A stretch of DNA of 64,000 nt. It comes from G963677445 sp963677445. Lineage in GTDB: Bacteria > Bacteroidota > Ignavibacteria > Ignavibacteriales > Melioribacteraceae. Below are positions 16,559-25,498 of this stretch, one piece after another; position 1 is the first letter of the stretch; each line of letters opens with the position of its first letter. Where the stretch lies: NCBI GenBank assembly GCA_963677445.2, contig CAXXGF010000088.1, positions 183,966-247,965 of the forward strand, in the 5' to 3' direction. The notes beneath the pieces were generated by a model. It was given only the letters and a program-made list of their open reading frames with translations. It was not told the origin of the DNA and searched no databases. The position numbers and the translations under genes were made by a program.

Positions 16559-17649
16559 ATTGTCAGATCACGTTTTTGCAATTCCGGGAATAGATCGAAC
16601 AAGGTTTTAACAAGTTTATCACTTCCATGCTTTAAAACGTCTGAAGTGGGCAGCTCATATTTGTATTCATACTCCCCGATTGTTTTTTCTACTTCGGCGT
16701 CAGTCATGTCTTCATGATTGAGCGTAATGGCAATCACCTTTGACTTGGAAAACAATTCAAGTAATTCGATTTCACTTTCAAGTGTGGGCATGGGTATATC
16801 AGGGTAATCGCAATGGTTAATTCTTTTGGGCGGGTGCTGAATGATAATTGCGTTGGGCTTTGCGCCTCTTATGATGGCGCTTGATGAGGTAAATGCCGGA
16901 TGGCTGAGCGCGCCCTGTCCTTCGACGATGATTATATCCGGATTTTCTTTTTCACAAGCGTTGATAATGGCATTTTCAACCTCTCCTGTTGCAAAACCGG
17001 AGGTTAAAACATCCAAAGCAGCGCCGTACTTCGATCCTTGTATTAAGCCGGTTTGACCTGTCGCTATAAAAGCCGCTTTTAGTCCCTCCTTTTTCAAGGC
17101 ATCTACCAGATTTACAGCAGTTGTTCTTTTACCAACTGCGCAGTCTGTACCAAGTACTGTTACTACCGGAGTTTTAATATTATTGATTTGTCCTGAGAAA
17201 ATATGCAGATCCTTTCTCTTAGGGGGTTTTCTGATATCATGAATCCGGACGCCATATTCAGCCGCCTTTTGAGTAAATTCCTCATCTTCTGTAAAGAATT
17301 CCGGCAGACCGTTTATAATATTCATTCCCTTTTTCATAGCATCAATAATTATCTCCCTTTGTTTCTGGTCAAGGTATAAAGCGAGCGGGGCAATGCCATA
17401 AATAAAATATTCCGGAACAAGGCCAAGGTCATTGAGGGCATCATCCATGCTTCGGAATACCGGGACGCCATTTTTTATTCCGTCAAGATATTCGCCCGCG
17501 TCAAGACCGGCCTTTTTACTATCTATGATTCCAAGGATTTTATATTTTTCTGAGTGCCTGGCAAGTCCGTTTGCTACTTTACCATCTATCTTACCAAACT
17601 CATTCTCGCTGTATACTATTGCATTCGCATTCATATAAGTTCTTTTCAA
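16540..17649 (-). CDS. DUF1611 family protein (DgcN-like D-amino-acid N-acetyltransferase)
   Basis: This 369-residue protein has the DUF1611 two-part layout: a Rossmann-like N-terminal domain (about 1-150), then a P-loop-containing domain opening at VTVLGTDCAVGKRTTA (P-loop residues 167-176). EGQGALSHPAF near 255 is another family hallmark. Members of this family act in D-glutamate catabolism (DgcN, N-acetylation of D-glutamate), so the neighbouring racemase and D,D-dipeptidase fit a D-amino-acid pathway. It is the first gene of the operon. Start choice is between 17649 and an internal Met at 17634. The exact acceptor is inference. Confidence 0.85.
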   Translation of the reverse strand: MKRTYMNANAIVYSENEFGKIDGKVANGLARHSEKYKILGIIDSKKAGLDAGEYLDGIKNGVPVFRSMDDALNDLGLVPEYFIYGIAPLALYLDQKQREIIIDAMKKGMNIINGLPEFFTEDEEFTQKAAEYGVRIHDIRKPPKRKDLHIFSGQINNIKTPVVTVLGTDCAVGKRTTAVNLVDALKKEGLKAAFIATGQTGLIQGSKYGAALDVLTSGFATGEVENAIINACEKENPDIIIVEGQGALSHPAFTSSSAIIRGAKPNAIIIQHPPKRINHCDYPDIPMPTLESEIELLELFSKSKVIAITLNHEDMTDAEVEKTIGEYEYKYELPTSDVLKHGSDKLVKTLFDLFPELQKRDLTICQLQE

Positions 17650-17878
17650 TAAATTGATCGTAAGTATTCATAATTGAATACATTAATTAACAATATTTAC
17701 TTATCGACTAAAAGTTCTATAGTATTTGCACGAAAAAGTTTGATAGAAGTGCGGATAAGAGACAGTCTGCCCGTTCCAGGCAGGTATGGAATTTTTACCG
17801 ATAATAAATAAACATTCTACAAAGGTATGGCAATGAAGCCTAAAAGCATTACGCAATTATGTAAAAAAGTTACATATA

Positions 17879-18442
17879 TCACATGTTTTCCAGGTTTTTC
17901 TTGCGTTTTTGCTTCAACTGTTTGTAATAAGAAGGAGAAAGGCCGGTAACTTTCTTGAATTGATTGGATAAATGCGCGACGCTGCTATAATGTAGTTTAT
18001 ATGATATTTCCGTAAGATTCAGTTCATCATATAGCAATAATTCTTTTACCCGCTCTATTTTATGGGCAATTATAAACTGCTGTATAGTGATGCCCTTGAC
18101 TTCGGAAAAGGTGTTGGCCAGATATGTATAATCATAACCTAATTTGTCACTTATGTATTCAGAATAATTAACCTTAGGCAACTCATCAGAGTAATGAATC
18201 ATTTCGGTGATTACATTTTTTATTCTTTCAATCAGTATACTCTTTTTATTATCCAACAACTCCAACCCTGACTTCAGCAGTTTTTCTTTCAGTTGGTCGC
18301 GCTGTTTTGGTGTAATGTCTTCCAAAATCTCAACCATACCGAGTTCAATAATGGCATATTTGATTCCCAGTTTATTCAGCTCTTCTTTCACCATCATTTT
18401 GCATCGATGGCTGACCATGTATTTTATATATAGTTTCATCAT
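17879..18442 (-). CDS. small AraC-type helix-turn-helix regulator
   Basis: This 187-residue protein has a C-terminal AraC domain (about 85-180). QQFIIAHKIERVKELL and LTEISYKLHYSSVAHLSNQF are the two helix-turn-helix regions and TGLSPSYYKQ the end. The N-terminal 60 residues (YIKYMVSHRCKMMVKEELNK) resemble the short metal-associated-like domain found in small Bacteroidota AraC proteins. No target gene is obvious: it is transcribed alone and the nearest upstream gene is the RelA/SpoT-domain gene, 525 bp away. A D-amino-acid operon lies downstream on the same strand. Confidence 0.85.
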   Translation of the reverse strand: MMKLYIKYMVSHRCKMMVKEELNKLGIKYAIIELGMVEILEDITPKQRDQLKEKLLKSGLELLDNKKSILIERIKNVITEMIHYSDELPKVNYSEYISDKLGYDYTYLANTFSEVKGITIQQFIIAHKIERVKELLLYDELNLTEISYKLHYSSVAHLSNQFKKVTGLSPSYYKQLKQKRKKNLENM

Positions 18443-18967
18443 ATTTTTTAATGTGAGGCCTGCAAAACAATATTCCTTTTCTTTAGCTTGTTTTATATTT
18501 ACTTTTCAAGTAAATCGTCTCACAAGATGCAGAATCCTATACACATCCTTCTATGCAATTAAATTGTAACATCTTAGTACTTTTCATTGAAATTATCAAT
18601 ATGAGTTCATTATTTATTATATTTATTCTTATAATGGCGTGGTGCTTAAGCCGAAGCCCAACACAACAATGCCGCATTCATTAAATAACTTTTATTTACT
18701 ACGAACTTTCAATTATAAACTACACTTAACAAAGTAGCAGAAACGGAACTGTAAACTACTAAACTGTACAAATACCAATTGCGAAAAAAACTTTTGGCCT
18801 GAGGCGCTTGTAAGTTGCGTTTGGTTTTCATTTTTATATCTATAGGTCAATCGTGTGCGCAGTGTTTTGTTTATTAAATTTACTCATATTGCATTGATTG
18901 CATATATCCTTACAGCATAGGATCGCCAATTGAATAGTATATAACTAATATTTGTAAAATACTGATA
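18443..18967. other. intergenic, nothing recognised
   Basis: These 525 bp are AT-rich with no open frame of family character, no strong hairpin and no copy of the window's repeat families. It presumably carries the promoter of the AraC-type gene. Confidence 0.5.
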
Positions 18968-19951
18968 CTAGCTTATACTATTAAATATTCCCTGTTGATG
19001 TAATGATAAAATTGTTTCAAAACATTTAACATTTGACTTATACAAACAGTATCGGATTTTCGTATATGGATTCAAAGTTTGTTTTATTTTTTTTTCAATC
19101 GTATTCACATGAGGGAGATTTTTTTGTAAAGCATCATTTAACTCACCTTCTGTAAAATCACTTTTTAGCAATAGAATTTCCTGAACAAAACCATCAACCT
19201 TGTATTCGATAAAATTATACCCGGGGAAGTACTTTAGTGCAACAAATAAAAATCGAAATACATCCAGTATTTTGGACTTTTCAACTTTACCACCTTTTTT
19301 AAGCCTGTTGCTGATTTTACGTTCTTCCTGAGTTATATCTTTTTGTATGTTTAAAAATTCATCATCCGCTATTTCAAATAAAGCCGACAAACGGTTAATT
19401 CTTCGTTTGAGATTCTGAGGTATACTTTTTTTGTATTTTATTTTATGATCCAGCATACTCCAGGCATCCTGAATAACAGTTCGAATCTGAAGTTCAATTT
19501 TTATATTTTTAAATTTATCAGCTTCAGCAATTCCTTTAAGCCCATTTTTTAATACCAACTGTAAGTGTAAGCTTTTATAACCAAATTTATCGTCTGTTTT
19601 TTCTATTTGGCGGGATTTATCCGTTATTGCTATTTCTCTGAAGTACTTTTTGATATGATGCCTTATCTCACAGATCTCCTCAGAATAAAAACAGACAGCT
19701 CGAATTCCAATGAGGTCGGTGATGTAATCCCTGATCTTAAAATCGTTTTCTTCTGGTTTTATGGAGGGCAAATATTTTCTTTTAAACTTACTAATGCACT
19801 CTTCACAGCTTTTGGTTCTGCCTTTGATCAATTCCACCTTTGGAATTGTGGCGATAAGGTCGCAAAAAAAACGAACAGATGTATCATGGCGCGGTAATTG
19901 ATTTTCGTACCAAACTTTAAATTCTACTATTTTCTTATCAATTACATTCAT
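18968..19951 (-). CDS. RelA/SpoT synthetase-domain nucleotide pyrophosphokinase, stand-alone
   Basis: This 327-residue protein has a (p)ppGpp-synthetase-like domain (about 30-200): DLIGIRAVCFY (Asp79, Arg84), FGYKSLHLQL (Tyr125-His129) and IELQIRTVIQDAWSMLDH (Glu153, Arg157, Asp162). These cover the ATP- and acceptor-binding loops and the catalytic acidic residue of RelA. There is no HD hydrolase domain and no TGS/ACT region, so it is a small synthetase of the SAS, toxSAS or CapRel kind. The C-terminal 125 residues are unassigned and could hold a regulatory or self-neutralising module. It is monocistronic with no cognate hydrolase or antitoxin neighbour. Housekeeping alarmone synthesis or phage defence are both possible. 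Confidence 0.83.
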   Translation of the reverse strand: MNVIDKKIVEFKVWYENQLPRHDTSVRFFCDLIATIPKVELIKGRTKSCEECISKFKRKYLPSIKPEENDFKIRDYITDLIGIRAVCFYSEEICEIRHHIKKYFREIAITDKSRQIEKTDDKFGYKSLHLQLVLKNGLKGIAEADKFKNIKIELQIRTVIQDAWSMLDHKIKYKKSIPQNLKRRINRLSALFEIADDEFLNIQKDITQEERKISNRLKKGGKVEKSKILDVFRFLFVALKYFPGYNFIEYKVDGFVQEILLLKSDFTEGELNDALQKNLPHVNTIEKKIKQTLNPYTKIRYCLYKSNVKCFETILSLHQQGIFNSIS

Positions 19952-20461
19952 TTAACAGATAGTTTAAATATGATCACGTCATTAATATTTTAATGGATTC
20001 AAAAGAACCTTTATTTGTGCTCAACATCTTAAAAAACGAAGCACAGTATGATTGCAAATATAAGGTAATAATTTATTTCGTTTATCTGAAATATATCTCT
20101 TCATTAATTTCTTATTCCCCAAATAGTTTTGCCAAGCAAATAACGATAAGTTCAGCCGACCTGGTGGAAATCGGTATGAGGTATAAAGTTTGAAAACGGT
20201 CACCCTGGGAAAGTAAGGGACGATAGCGATACCAAATTTTATTCCTGTAATTCATTTTTATCCCCGTAATCCTGTTCTTCTTTTCTTTGCGGCCTGGCGT
20301 CATCGCGTGAGATTCGATGAACAATTAAGGGCACATGGTAAAAAACGCGCAACATCCCAGAAGAAAGCGAACAGAGCCGTAAAAAAGTAAAAAAAACCGA
20401 AAGGTTAAGGTTATCTCAAAAAAAATAATTGTTCATTGTTCATTGCAGATATCTGATTAAT
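19952..20461. other. intergenic, short cross-genome repeat fragment
   Basis: No credible gene. Positions 20262-20335 contain AATCCTGTTCTTCTTTTCTT and a GCGTGAGATTC block, matching the wording of the repeat at 57208-57345. An ATTGTTCATTGTTCATTG stretch lies near 20430. Small open frames on both strands overlap each other and lack family features. Confidence 0.5.
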
Positions 20462-20489
20462 AAAAAAACCCGGGAGCTGATCCCCGGGT
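20462..20489 (-). terminator. intrinsic terminator of the DOMON-like lipoprotein gene
   Basis: Read on the minus strand, ACCCGGG pairs with CCCGGGT (20489-20483 with 20474-20468) and is followed directly by seven T (20468-20462). It lies 38 bp past the stop codon at 20527. Confidence 0.85.
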
Positions 20490-20526
20490 CAAGATTCTAC
20501 GCTTTATATGAGGTTTAAGAAAGGTT

Positions 20527-21378
20527 CTATTCTTTGGTCAGAGTAATCACAAATTCAAAATCAACAGGATCGGGACGTTCACGGTTACCCATTTTGCCGC
20601 CGGGGCCGCCGCGTCCACCCATTCCGCCGCCGGGCATTCCACCGCCGCCGCCTGCTGGAGGACCACCCTGCATGCCGCTGCCGCGTCCCATTCCGGGACT
20701 GCCTGATGGCCTTTCCATTTCACCGCTTTTCATGTGCACGCGGATTTTATCACCTGGTTCAACCCCAAGGGATATCCGGTCATTTTCTTTGGAGTGGAGA
20801 GGTATTTTGTATTCAATGGCGAAAATGTAATCATCATGCCCCGGTTTTACATTGATAAAATCCTGTCCGTCAACTTTATAGAGATTCAGGGGGAGTTCAT
20901 CTTCATTTATTATCATAAATTCAGGGTGTTTTATCTCGAAATCGGCGAACATTATTCCCTGTCTTTGCCCCTGTCCGGGCTGCGGACCCCCGCCGATTTT
21001 GAAATCTCTCGAAATAAACTCCTCGGGAGGCCGGATTTCTTTTACGGGATATTGGATGGCAAAAGGTTTTGTATCCGATTCGGGATAAAACCACACTTCA
21101 AATCCGGTTCTTGCCATCATCATAATTTTTTGCTGATCTTTTGTGGTGAAAATGATATAAAGAAAATTCTCATCATTTTTTACCCCGATTCCCCCTTTAA
21201 GTTCCTTCACGATATTTAACTGACCATACCAGTCGTCCTGCAATCCGTCTATTTTTGTCGCTGGTTTGTTCTCCCTGCTAATAAATTCTGCAGATGAACA
21301 GGCGGATAAAAAAACAATTATCGCGAGGCCTGGCAATATATTTTTAATATTCAACGAATTTACTCCCATGGTATTCAC
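20527..21378 (-). CDS. lipoprotein with CBM9/DOMON-like domain and Gly-rich tail
   Basis: This 283-residue protein has a lipoprotein signal (FLSACSS, Cys at about 27). A beta-rich domain follows, opening with KIDGLQDDWYG and YIIFTTKD, the pattern of CBM9-like sugar-binding domains. Residues about 232-270 form a very glycine-rich linker, followed by a short beta strand DFEFVITLTKE that completes the domain. The linker is a low-complexity insertion between the last strands. The function is unknown; exported CBM9-like lipoproteins occur widely in FCB bacteria. A separate intrinsic terminator lies between it and the Spy-like gene upstream, so the two can be transcribed independently. Confidence 0.72.
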   Translation of the reverse strand: MNTMGVNSLNIKNILPGLAIIVFLSACSSAEFISRENKPATKIDGLQDDWYGQLNIVKELKGGIGVKNDENFLYIIFTTKDQQKIMMMARTGFEVWFYPESDTKPFAIQYPVKEIRPPEEFISRDFKIGGGPQPGQGQRQGIMFADFEIKHPEFMIINEDELPLNLYKVDGQDFINVKPGHDDYIFAIEYKIPLHSKENDRISLGVEPGDKIRVHMKSGEMERPSGSPGMGRGSGMQGGPPAGGGGGMPGGGMGGRGGPGGKMGNRERPDPVDFEFVITLTKE

Positions 21379-21417
21379 AAAACAAAATAACTAAATGATT
21401 TCATTTTTTTCAATGTC

Positions 21418-21460
21418 AAAAAAAATGCGGGCATGAATTTTTACATATCCACACCCGCAT
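21418..21460 (-). terminator. intrinsic terminator of the Spy/CpxP-like gene
   Basis: On the minus strand ATGCGGG (21460-21454) pairs with CCCGCAT (21431-21425), followed by a run of T (21425-21418). It sits 16 bp after the stop at 21476. Confidence 0.85.
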
Positions 21461-21475
21461 AATAAATCAATGGGA

Positions 21476-21922
21476 TTATTTAATTCTTTTTGGGCGTTCT
21501 TTTCTTATGTCCCTGCCTTTTATCATCATTTCTTCCCGTTCTTTAATCATCTTTTTGAATTCCTCAACCTGATCTTCATTAAGGATTTCCATGATTTTTT
21601 TATCGACCTCATCTCTTTGGGCCAACATCTTTTTCATCATTTCTTCGCGGCTGCCTCTTCGTTCTTCTCTGCTCATTTCCTGACGGTCGCCGGAACGCTC
21701 TTCTCTCATCCCGCGTCGTTCTTTTTCCATATCATCGAAGATAACTTTGATCTGGTCATACTGTTTCTCTGAGAGGTTAAGTCTTTCCTTCATATCCTGC
21801 AGTCTCTTCTCCGGGTCGAGTCTTTTGGAAGGCCTGCCATCGGGTCTTCCCTGGGCCTGTATAATCGTACATGATACAAATAATATAGCGAGTATTGCAA
21901 AAAATGTCTTTTTCATATTCAA
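21476..21922 (-). CDS. Spy/CpxP-family periplasmic protein (LTXXQ-like)
   Basis: This 148-residue protein has a signal peptide (KKTFFAILAILFVSCTIIQA) followed by a highly charged, all-helical region. RLNLSEKQYDQIKVIF and EILNEDQVEEFKKM are the paired LTxxQ-type motifs of the CpxP/Spy chaperone and metal-sensing family. The middle is rich in Arg and Glu. A Cys (18) occurs inside the hydrophobic stretch but without a clean lipobox, so a soluble periplasmic form is more likely. The start could be Met1 or Met3. It precedes the DOMON-like lipoprotein on the same strand, with a terminator between them. Confidence 0.8.
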   Translation of the reverse strand: MNMKKTFFAILAILFVSCTIIQAQGRPDGRPSKRLDPEKRLQDMKERLNLSEKQYDQIKVIFDDMEKERRGMREERSGDRQEMSREERRGSREEMMKKMLAQRDEVDKKIMEILNEDQVEEFKKMIKEREEMMIKGRDIRKERPKRIK

Positions 21923-22156
21923 TTCCTTTCTTAAAAGTTTGTTGACTATTTGACAACCGAAAAGGAGAAAAAGTTTAAGTTATTCAAAAAAATGTTTCGT
22001 CCTTATTCCGGTGACACTTAAACATTGGGACGATATAATAAGCCCGGAACCTGCGCTCGGGAAAGTAAAAAACCGGGCATATATCGTTACTTTGTTTTTA
22101 AGGGAGAATTTCTATATTATTGCCGGCAAATAAGGAATAAACAAAGAAAGGAAAAT

Positions 22157-23149
22157 ATGGTTTACAAAGCGGAAGAAAACCGGTACGAAAAAGTTTCATA
22201 TAAAAGATGCGGCAAAAGCGGGATAAAGCTCCCACTTATCTCACTCGGATTTTGGCATAATTTCGGGGGAGTGGATGTTTATGAAAATGGCCGCGAGATG
22301 GTTCTTAAATCATTCGACGCGGGTATAACACATTTTGATCTGGCGAATAATTACGGTCCACCTCCGGGATCGGCCGAGCTGACATTCGGCAGGATAATGA
22401 AGGAAGACCTGAAACCTTACCGCGATGAACTTATAATCTCCACCAAAGCGGGATGGGGAATGTGGCCCGGACCTTATGGCGATTTCGGTTCGAGAAAATA
22501 CCTCGTGGCAAGCCTCGACCAGAGTCTTAAAAGGATGGGACTAGATTATGTCGATATATTTTATCATCATCGCCCCGATCCTGAAACTCCACTTGAGGAA
22601 TCAATGGGAGCTCTCGATTATATCGTAAGAAGCGGACGAGCGCTTTACGCGGGGATATCCTCTTATGACGCCGATCTTACATACAGGGCAAGTCAGATGA
22701 TGAAAAGTATGGGAACTCCTCTGCTGATTCATCAGCCGGTATACAGCATGTTCCGCCGCTGGGTTGAGGATGGTCTGCTCGACACTCTTACTCATGAAGG
22801 AATGGGCAGCATCGTATTTTCACCACTCGCGCAGGGACTGCTGACCAATAAATATCTGAAAGGAATTCCTGAAGATTCAAGGGCGGGTAAAGCTACCGGA
22901 TTTTTGCAGAAGGATGCTGTTACTCCCGAAGTAATCGCGAAGGTGAAAAAACTTGATGAGCGCGCGAAGTCAAGAGGACAGTCACTCGCTCAGATGGCTG
23001 TCGCCTGGGTATTACGTCAGCCGGCGGTTACATCAGCGCTAATCGGCGCCAGCCGCTTCTCTCATGTTGAGGAGATACTTAAAGTGGAAGATAATCTCCA
23101 TTTTTCACCCGATGAATTGACACATATTGATTCAATATTGAACGGATAA
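22157..23149 (+). CDS. aldo/keto reductase (YghZ/AKR14-like)
   Basis: This 330-residue protein is an AKR related to the YghZ/MgrA L-glyceraldehyde-3-phosphate reductases. It shows the characteristic RCGKSGIKLPLISLGFWHNF opening and NNYGPPPGSAE insertion. The tetrad is Asp61, Tyr66, Lys97 and His137/138 (FYHHRPD). The start at 22157 is chosen over upstream in-frame starts because an AAAGAAAGGAAA ribosome-binding site precedes it and because the family begins here. A strong terminator follows. It probably acts in detoxification of small aldehydes such as methylglyoxal; its real substrate is unproven. Confidence 0.92.
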   Translation: MVYKAEENRYEKVSYKRCGKSGIKLPLISLGFWHNFGGVDVYENGREMVLKSFDAGITHFDLANNYGPPPGSAELTFGRIMKEDLKPYRDELIISTKAGWGMWPGPYGDFGSRKYLVASLDQSLKRMGLDYVDIFYHHRPDPETPLEESMGALDYIVRSGRALYAGISSYDADLTYRASQMMKSMGTPLLIHQPVYSMFRRWVEDGLLDTLTHEGMGSIVFSPLAQGLLTNKYLKGIPEDSRAGKATGFLQKDAVTPEVIAKVKKLDERAKSRGQSLAQMAVAWVLRQPAVTSALIGASRFSHVEEILKVEDNLHFSPDELTHIDSILNG

Positions 23150-23157
23150 GCTTTAAG

Positions 23158-23188
23158 GCGCCTGAGGATACATCAGGCGCTTTTTTTT
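23158..23188 (+). terminator. intrinsic terminator of the AKR14-like gene
   Basis: GCGCCTGA (23158-23165) pairs perfectly with TCAGGCGC (23173-23180) around a 7-base loop, followed by eight T (23181-23188). It overlaps the end of the convergent rfbC gene. Confidence 0.93.
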
Positions 23189-23741
23189 ATTGTTTCCAAA
23201 TAAAATCTTTGCCGATTTCCCTGAAAAATATTGCCTGCCTGTCCTTCTCCGAAAGCAGGGGCGCTTCAGTTTTCCATTTTATCCCAATATCGGGATCATT
23301 ATAAATTATCGCTCTCTCATCTTTTTTACTGTAAAAAGCGGTGCATTTATAATGAAAAATACATTCTTCCGAGATCACCTCAAAGCCGTGGGCAAAACCG
23401 GGTGGTATCCACAATTGCAGGTTGTTTTTATCACTTAGTTCTATTGCTACATATTTTCCGTATGTCGGGGAGCCATGTCTGATATCAAGGGCAATATCTA
23501 TCACCGATCCAAATAGCGCCTGGCAAAGTTTTCCCTGCGCGAAATCGCCAACCTGGTAATGTAATCCACGGATGGTCCCTTTTGTTGATTTTGATATGTT
23601 GTCCTGCACAAAAGAGGTGTCTGTTTCAAGTTCAGGATATCTTTTGTCATTCCATGATTCGAAAAAATAACCCCTGTCATCCGGGAACACAGACGGTTTT
23701 ATTATCAACAGTCCATCTATTTCAGTTCTTTTGATTTCCAT
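23187..23741 (-). CDS. rfbC: dTDP-4-dehydrorhamnose 3,5-epimerase
   Basis: This 184-residue cupin-fold protein is RfbC/RmlC. RGYFFESW, RGLHYQ (catalytic His about 60), ALFGSVIDIALDIRHGSPTYGK and the PPGFAHGF signature are all present, and the length is as expected. It converts dTDP-4-keto-6-deoxyglucose to the L-lyxo epimer for dTDP-L-rhamnose. It lies 5 bp after galE on the same strand, forming a two-gene sugar-nucleotide operon. rfbA, rfbB and rfbD are not in the window, so the pathway must be completed elsewhere. Confidence 0.95.
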   Translation of the reverse strand: MEIKRTEIDGLLIIKPSVFPDDRGYFFESWNDKRYPELETDTSFVQDNISKSTKGTIRGLHYQVGDFAQGKLCQALFGSVIDIALDIRHGSPTYGKYVAIELSDKNNLQLWIPPGFAHGFEVISEECIFHYKCTAFYSKKDERAIIYNDPDIGIKWKTEAPLLSEKDRQAIFFREIGKDFIWKQ

Positions 23742-23746
23742 ATATT

Positions 23747-24724
23747 CTAATATTTCGGATTTTTTTGCCAGTTCCAGGCTGTCTGAATGATGTCATTGAG
23801 ATTATATTGCGGAACCCAGCCAAGAATTTCTCTTGCTTTTTTATTATCGGCTACAAGAATATCGGGATCGCCGGGGCGGCGGGGGCCGGTTTCCTGATTG
23901 ATTTTGTGCCCGGTTATTTTTTCCGCCGCTTCTATTATTTCTTTTACTGAGGCTCCATGACCTGTGCCCAGATTAAACACATCCGATCTTTTTTCACTTT
24001 GCAGGAAATTGAGCGCTTTCAGGTGAGCCTCCGCGAGGTCATCCACATGAATATAATCCCGGATATTTGTTCCGTCGGGGGTGTTATAGTCATCCCCGAA
24101 AATGGTGATTTTATCTCTTTTACCCAGGGCGGTTTGCAGCACAATGGGAATCAGGTGAGTTTCAGGATTGTGACTTTCACCTATTTCTCCCTCAGGGTCT
24201 GCGCCAGCTGCGTTAAAATAGCGGAGCGCCACATAATTTAATCCATGGGAAGAATTATAATCTGACAACATATTTTCAATCATTAATTTTGTGCGGGCGT
24301 AAGGATTTATAGGCGCAGGTTTTTCATCTTCCGAAATCGGGATGCTTTTGGGATTGCCATAAACGGAGCAAGTAGATGAAAATACTATTTTTTTGATCCC
24401 CGCTTCAGCCGCTGCCATGATGAGGTTTAGACTGCCCGCGACATTATTATGGTAATAAAGTCCGGGATTTTCTACCGATTCCCCAACATAAGCAAAAGCG
24501 GCGAAGTGCACAACCGCTTCAACATCTCTTAATATTTCCCTGAGATTTTCGCGGACGTGATCAATCCTCAGATCGTCGTTGTGGAACTCCACATTGCCTG
24601 GCACGGCATTCAGGAATCCTCTTGAAAGGTTGTCGAGCACGACAGGTGTATGTCCGTTGCGGATTATTTTTTTTACGAAATGTGAGCCAATGTATCCGGC
24701 TCCTCCTGTTACAAGAATTTTCAT
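23747..24724 (-). CDS. galE: UDP-glucose 4-epimerase
   Basis: This 325-residue extended short-chain dehydrogenase has the NAD motif GGAGYIGSH at the N-terminus, SSTCSVYG with the catalytic Ser/Thr, YARTK (Tyr and Lys of YxxxK), and RYFNAAGADPEGEIGE typical of GalE. Start 24724 is chosen over the upstream in-frame Met (24775): it has an AGAAGGA site just before it and places the nucleotide fold at residue 1. It interconverts UDP-glucose and UDP-galactose for surface polysaccharides. It is co-directional with rfbC, with a 22-bp gap between coding ends and only short spacers. Confidence 0.96.
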   Translation of the reverse strand: MKILVTGGAGYIGSHFVKKIIRNGHTPVVLDNLSRGFLNAVPGNVEFHNDDLRIDHVRENLREILRDVEAVVHFAAFAYVGESVENPGLYYHNNVAGSLNLIMAAAEAGIKKIVFSSTCSVYGNPKSIPISEDEKPAPINPYARTKLMIENMLSDYNSSHGLNYVALRYFNAAGADPEGEIGESHNPETHLIPIVLQTALGKRDKITIFGDDYNTPDGTNIRDYIHVDDLAEAHLKALNFLQSEKRSDVFNLGTGHGASVKEIIEAAEKITGHKINQETGPRRPGDPDILVADNKKAREILGWVPQYNLNDIIQTAWNWQKNPKY

Positions 24725-24927
24725 TATCCTTCTCTGATTTTTTACATAACAAAAATAAATTAAATTATTGCACAATTCCTATACATAATGAAGGACAAAT
24801 TTAAAAGTTGTTTTTTTCCTGTTTTTCTTGATAAATATAAATTATTCGGTGTTTCTGATAGTAATAATACTTGCGAGTCCGCAAAAAAAATTTTATTTTA
24901 GGGTATAAAATAATTTCAGGTGATTGG

Positions 24928-25386
24928 ATGGAAATCGTAGAGACAATGACAGACCTTGCCGAGGAGATGGCAGAGCTGACATGCGAGCTGGCAAAGACTT
25001 GCAACGACAAAGAAAATTACTTCGCGGCTATGTTTAATCTTACTCCGGCAGAATTTAAATGCTTGCGGCTTTTTACCCGGAAAAGTTCTCTTTCTATTAA
25101 GGAGATTGCCCAGAGAATGAAAATTACCCCCGGCAGAATAACACATATTCTTACATCTCTCGAAGACAAAAAATTTATCATTCGCAAAATTGACAGCTTC
25201 GATAAAAGAAATGTGATCGTTAATCTCACAAGTAAAAGCAAACCTTTTATAAAAAATCTGAATGACAATCATATTTCGCTTCATAAAGAAATTCTCGAAA
25301 GAATAGAGCCTGAAAAAAGGCCTGTAATTGTCGGCGCGATGAAAGATGTGGTGAAGGCGTTAAGGACCTGGTCTGATAACAGATAA
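24928..25386 (+). CDS. MarR family transcriptional regulator
   Basis: This 152-residue protein shows a winged helix-turn-helix: FNLTPAEFKCLRLF, SIKEIAQRMKITPGRITHI (recognition helix) and a wing in IDSFDKRNVIVNLT. This is a classic MarR layout with dimerising terminal helices. Start 24928 (MEIVETM) is preferred because AGGTGA lies just upstream; longer upstream starts lie in low-complexity AT-rich sequence. It is transcribed divergently from galE, sharing a 200-bp intergenic region. Targets are unknown. Confidence 0.85.
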   Translation: MEIVETMTDLAEEMAELTCELAKTCNDKENYFAAMFNLTPAEFKCLRLFTRKSSLSIKEIAQRMKITPGRITHILTSLEDKKFIIRKIDSFDKRNVIVNLTSKSKPFIKNLNDNHISLHKEILERIEPEKRPVIVGAMKDVVKALRTWSDNR

Positions 25387-25393
25387 TATGTTT

Positions 25394-25414
25394 GGCGCCC
25401 GGAGGGCATTTTTT
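25394..25414 (+). terminator. weak intrinsic terminator after the MarR gene
   Basis: GCCC (25397-25400) and GGGC (25404-25407) form a short stem with a 3-base loop, followed by six T (25409-25414). The stem is short, so this is tentative. Confidence 0.4.
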
Positions 25415-25498
25415 CAACACCTGAATCATTCGATTTGAATTTTGTTAATTCCTTCCTATATTGCCTTCCGATTTTATAATTATTTCAGGTCAGGTTTT

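Noticed and set aside
20534..20830. Proline-rich open frame on the plus strand
   Set aside because: It is the antisense shadow of the glycine-rich tail of the DOMON-like lipoprotein.
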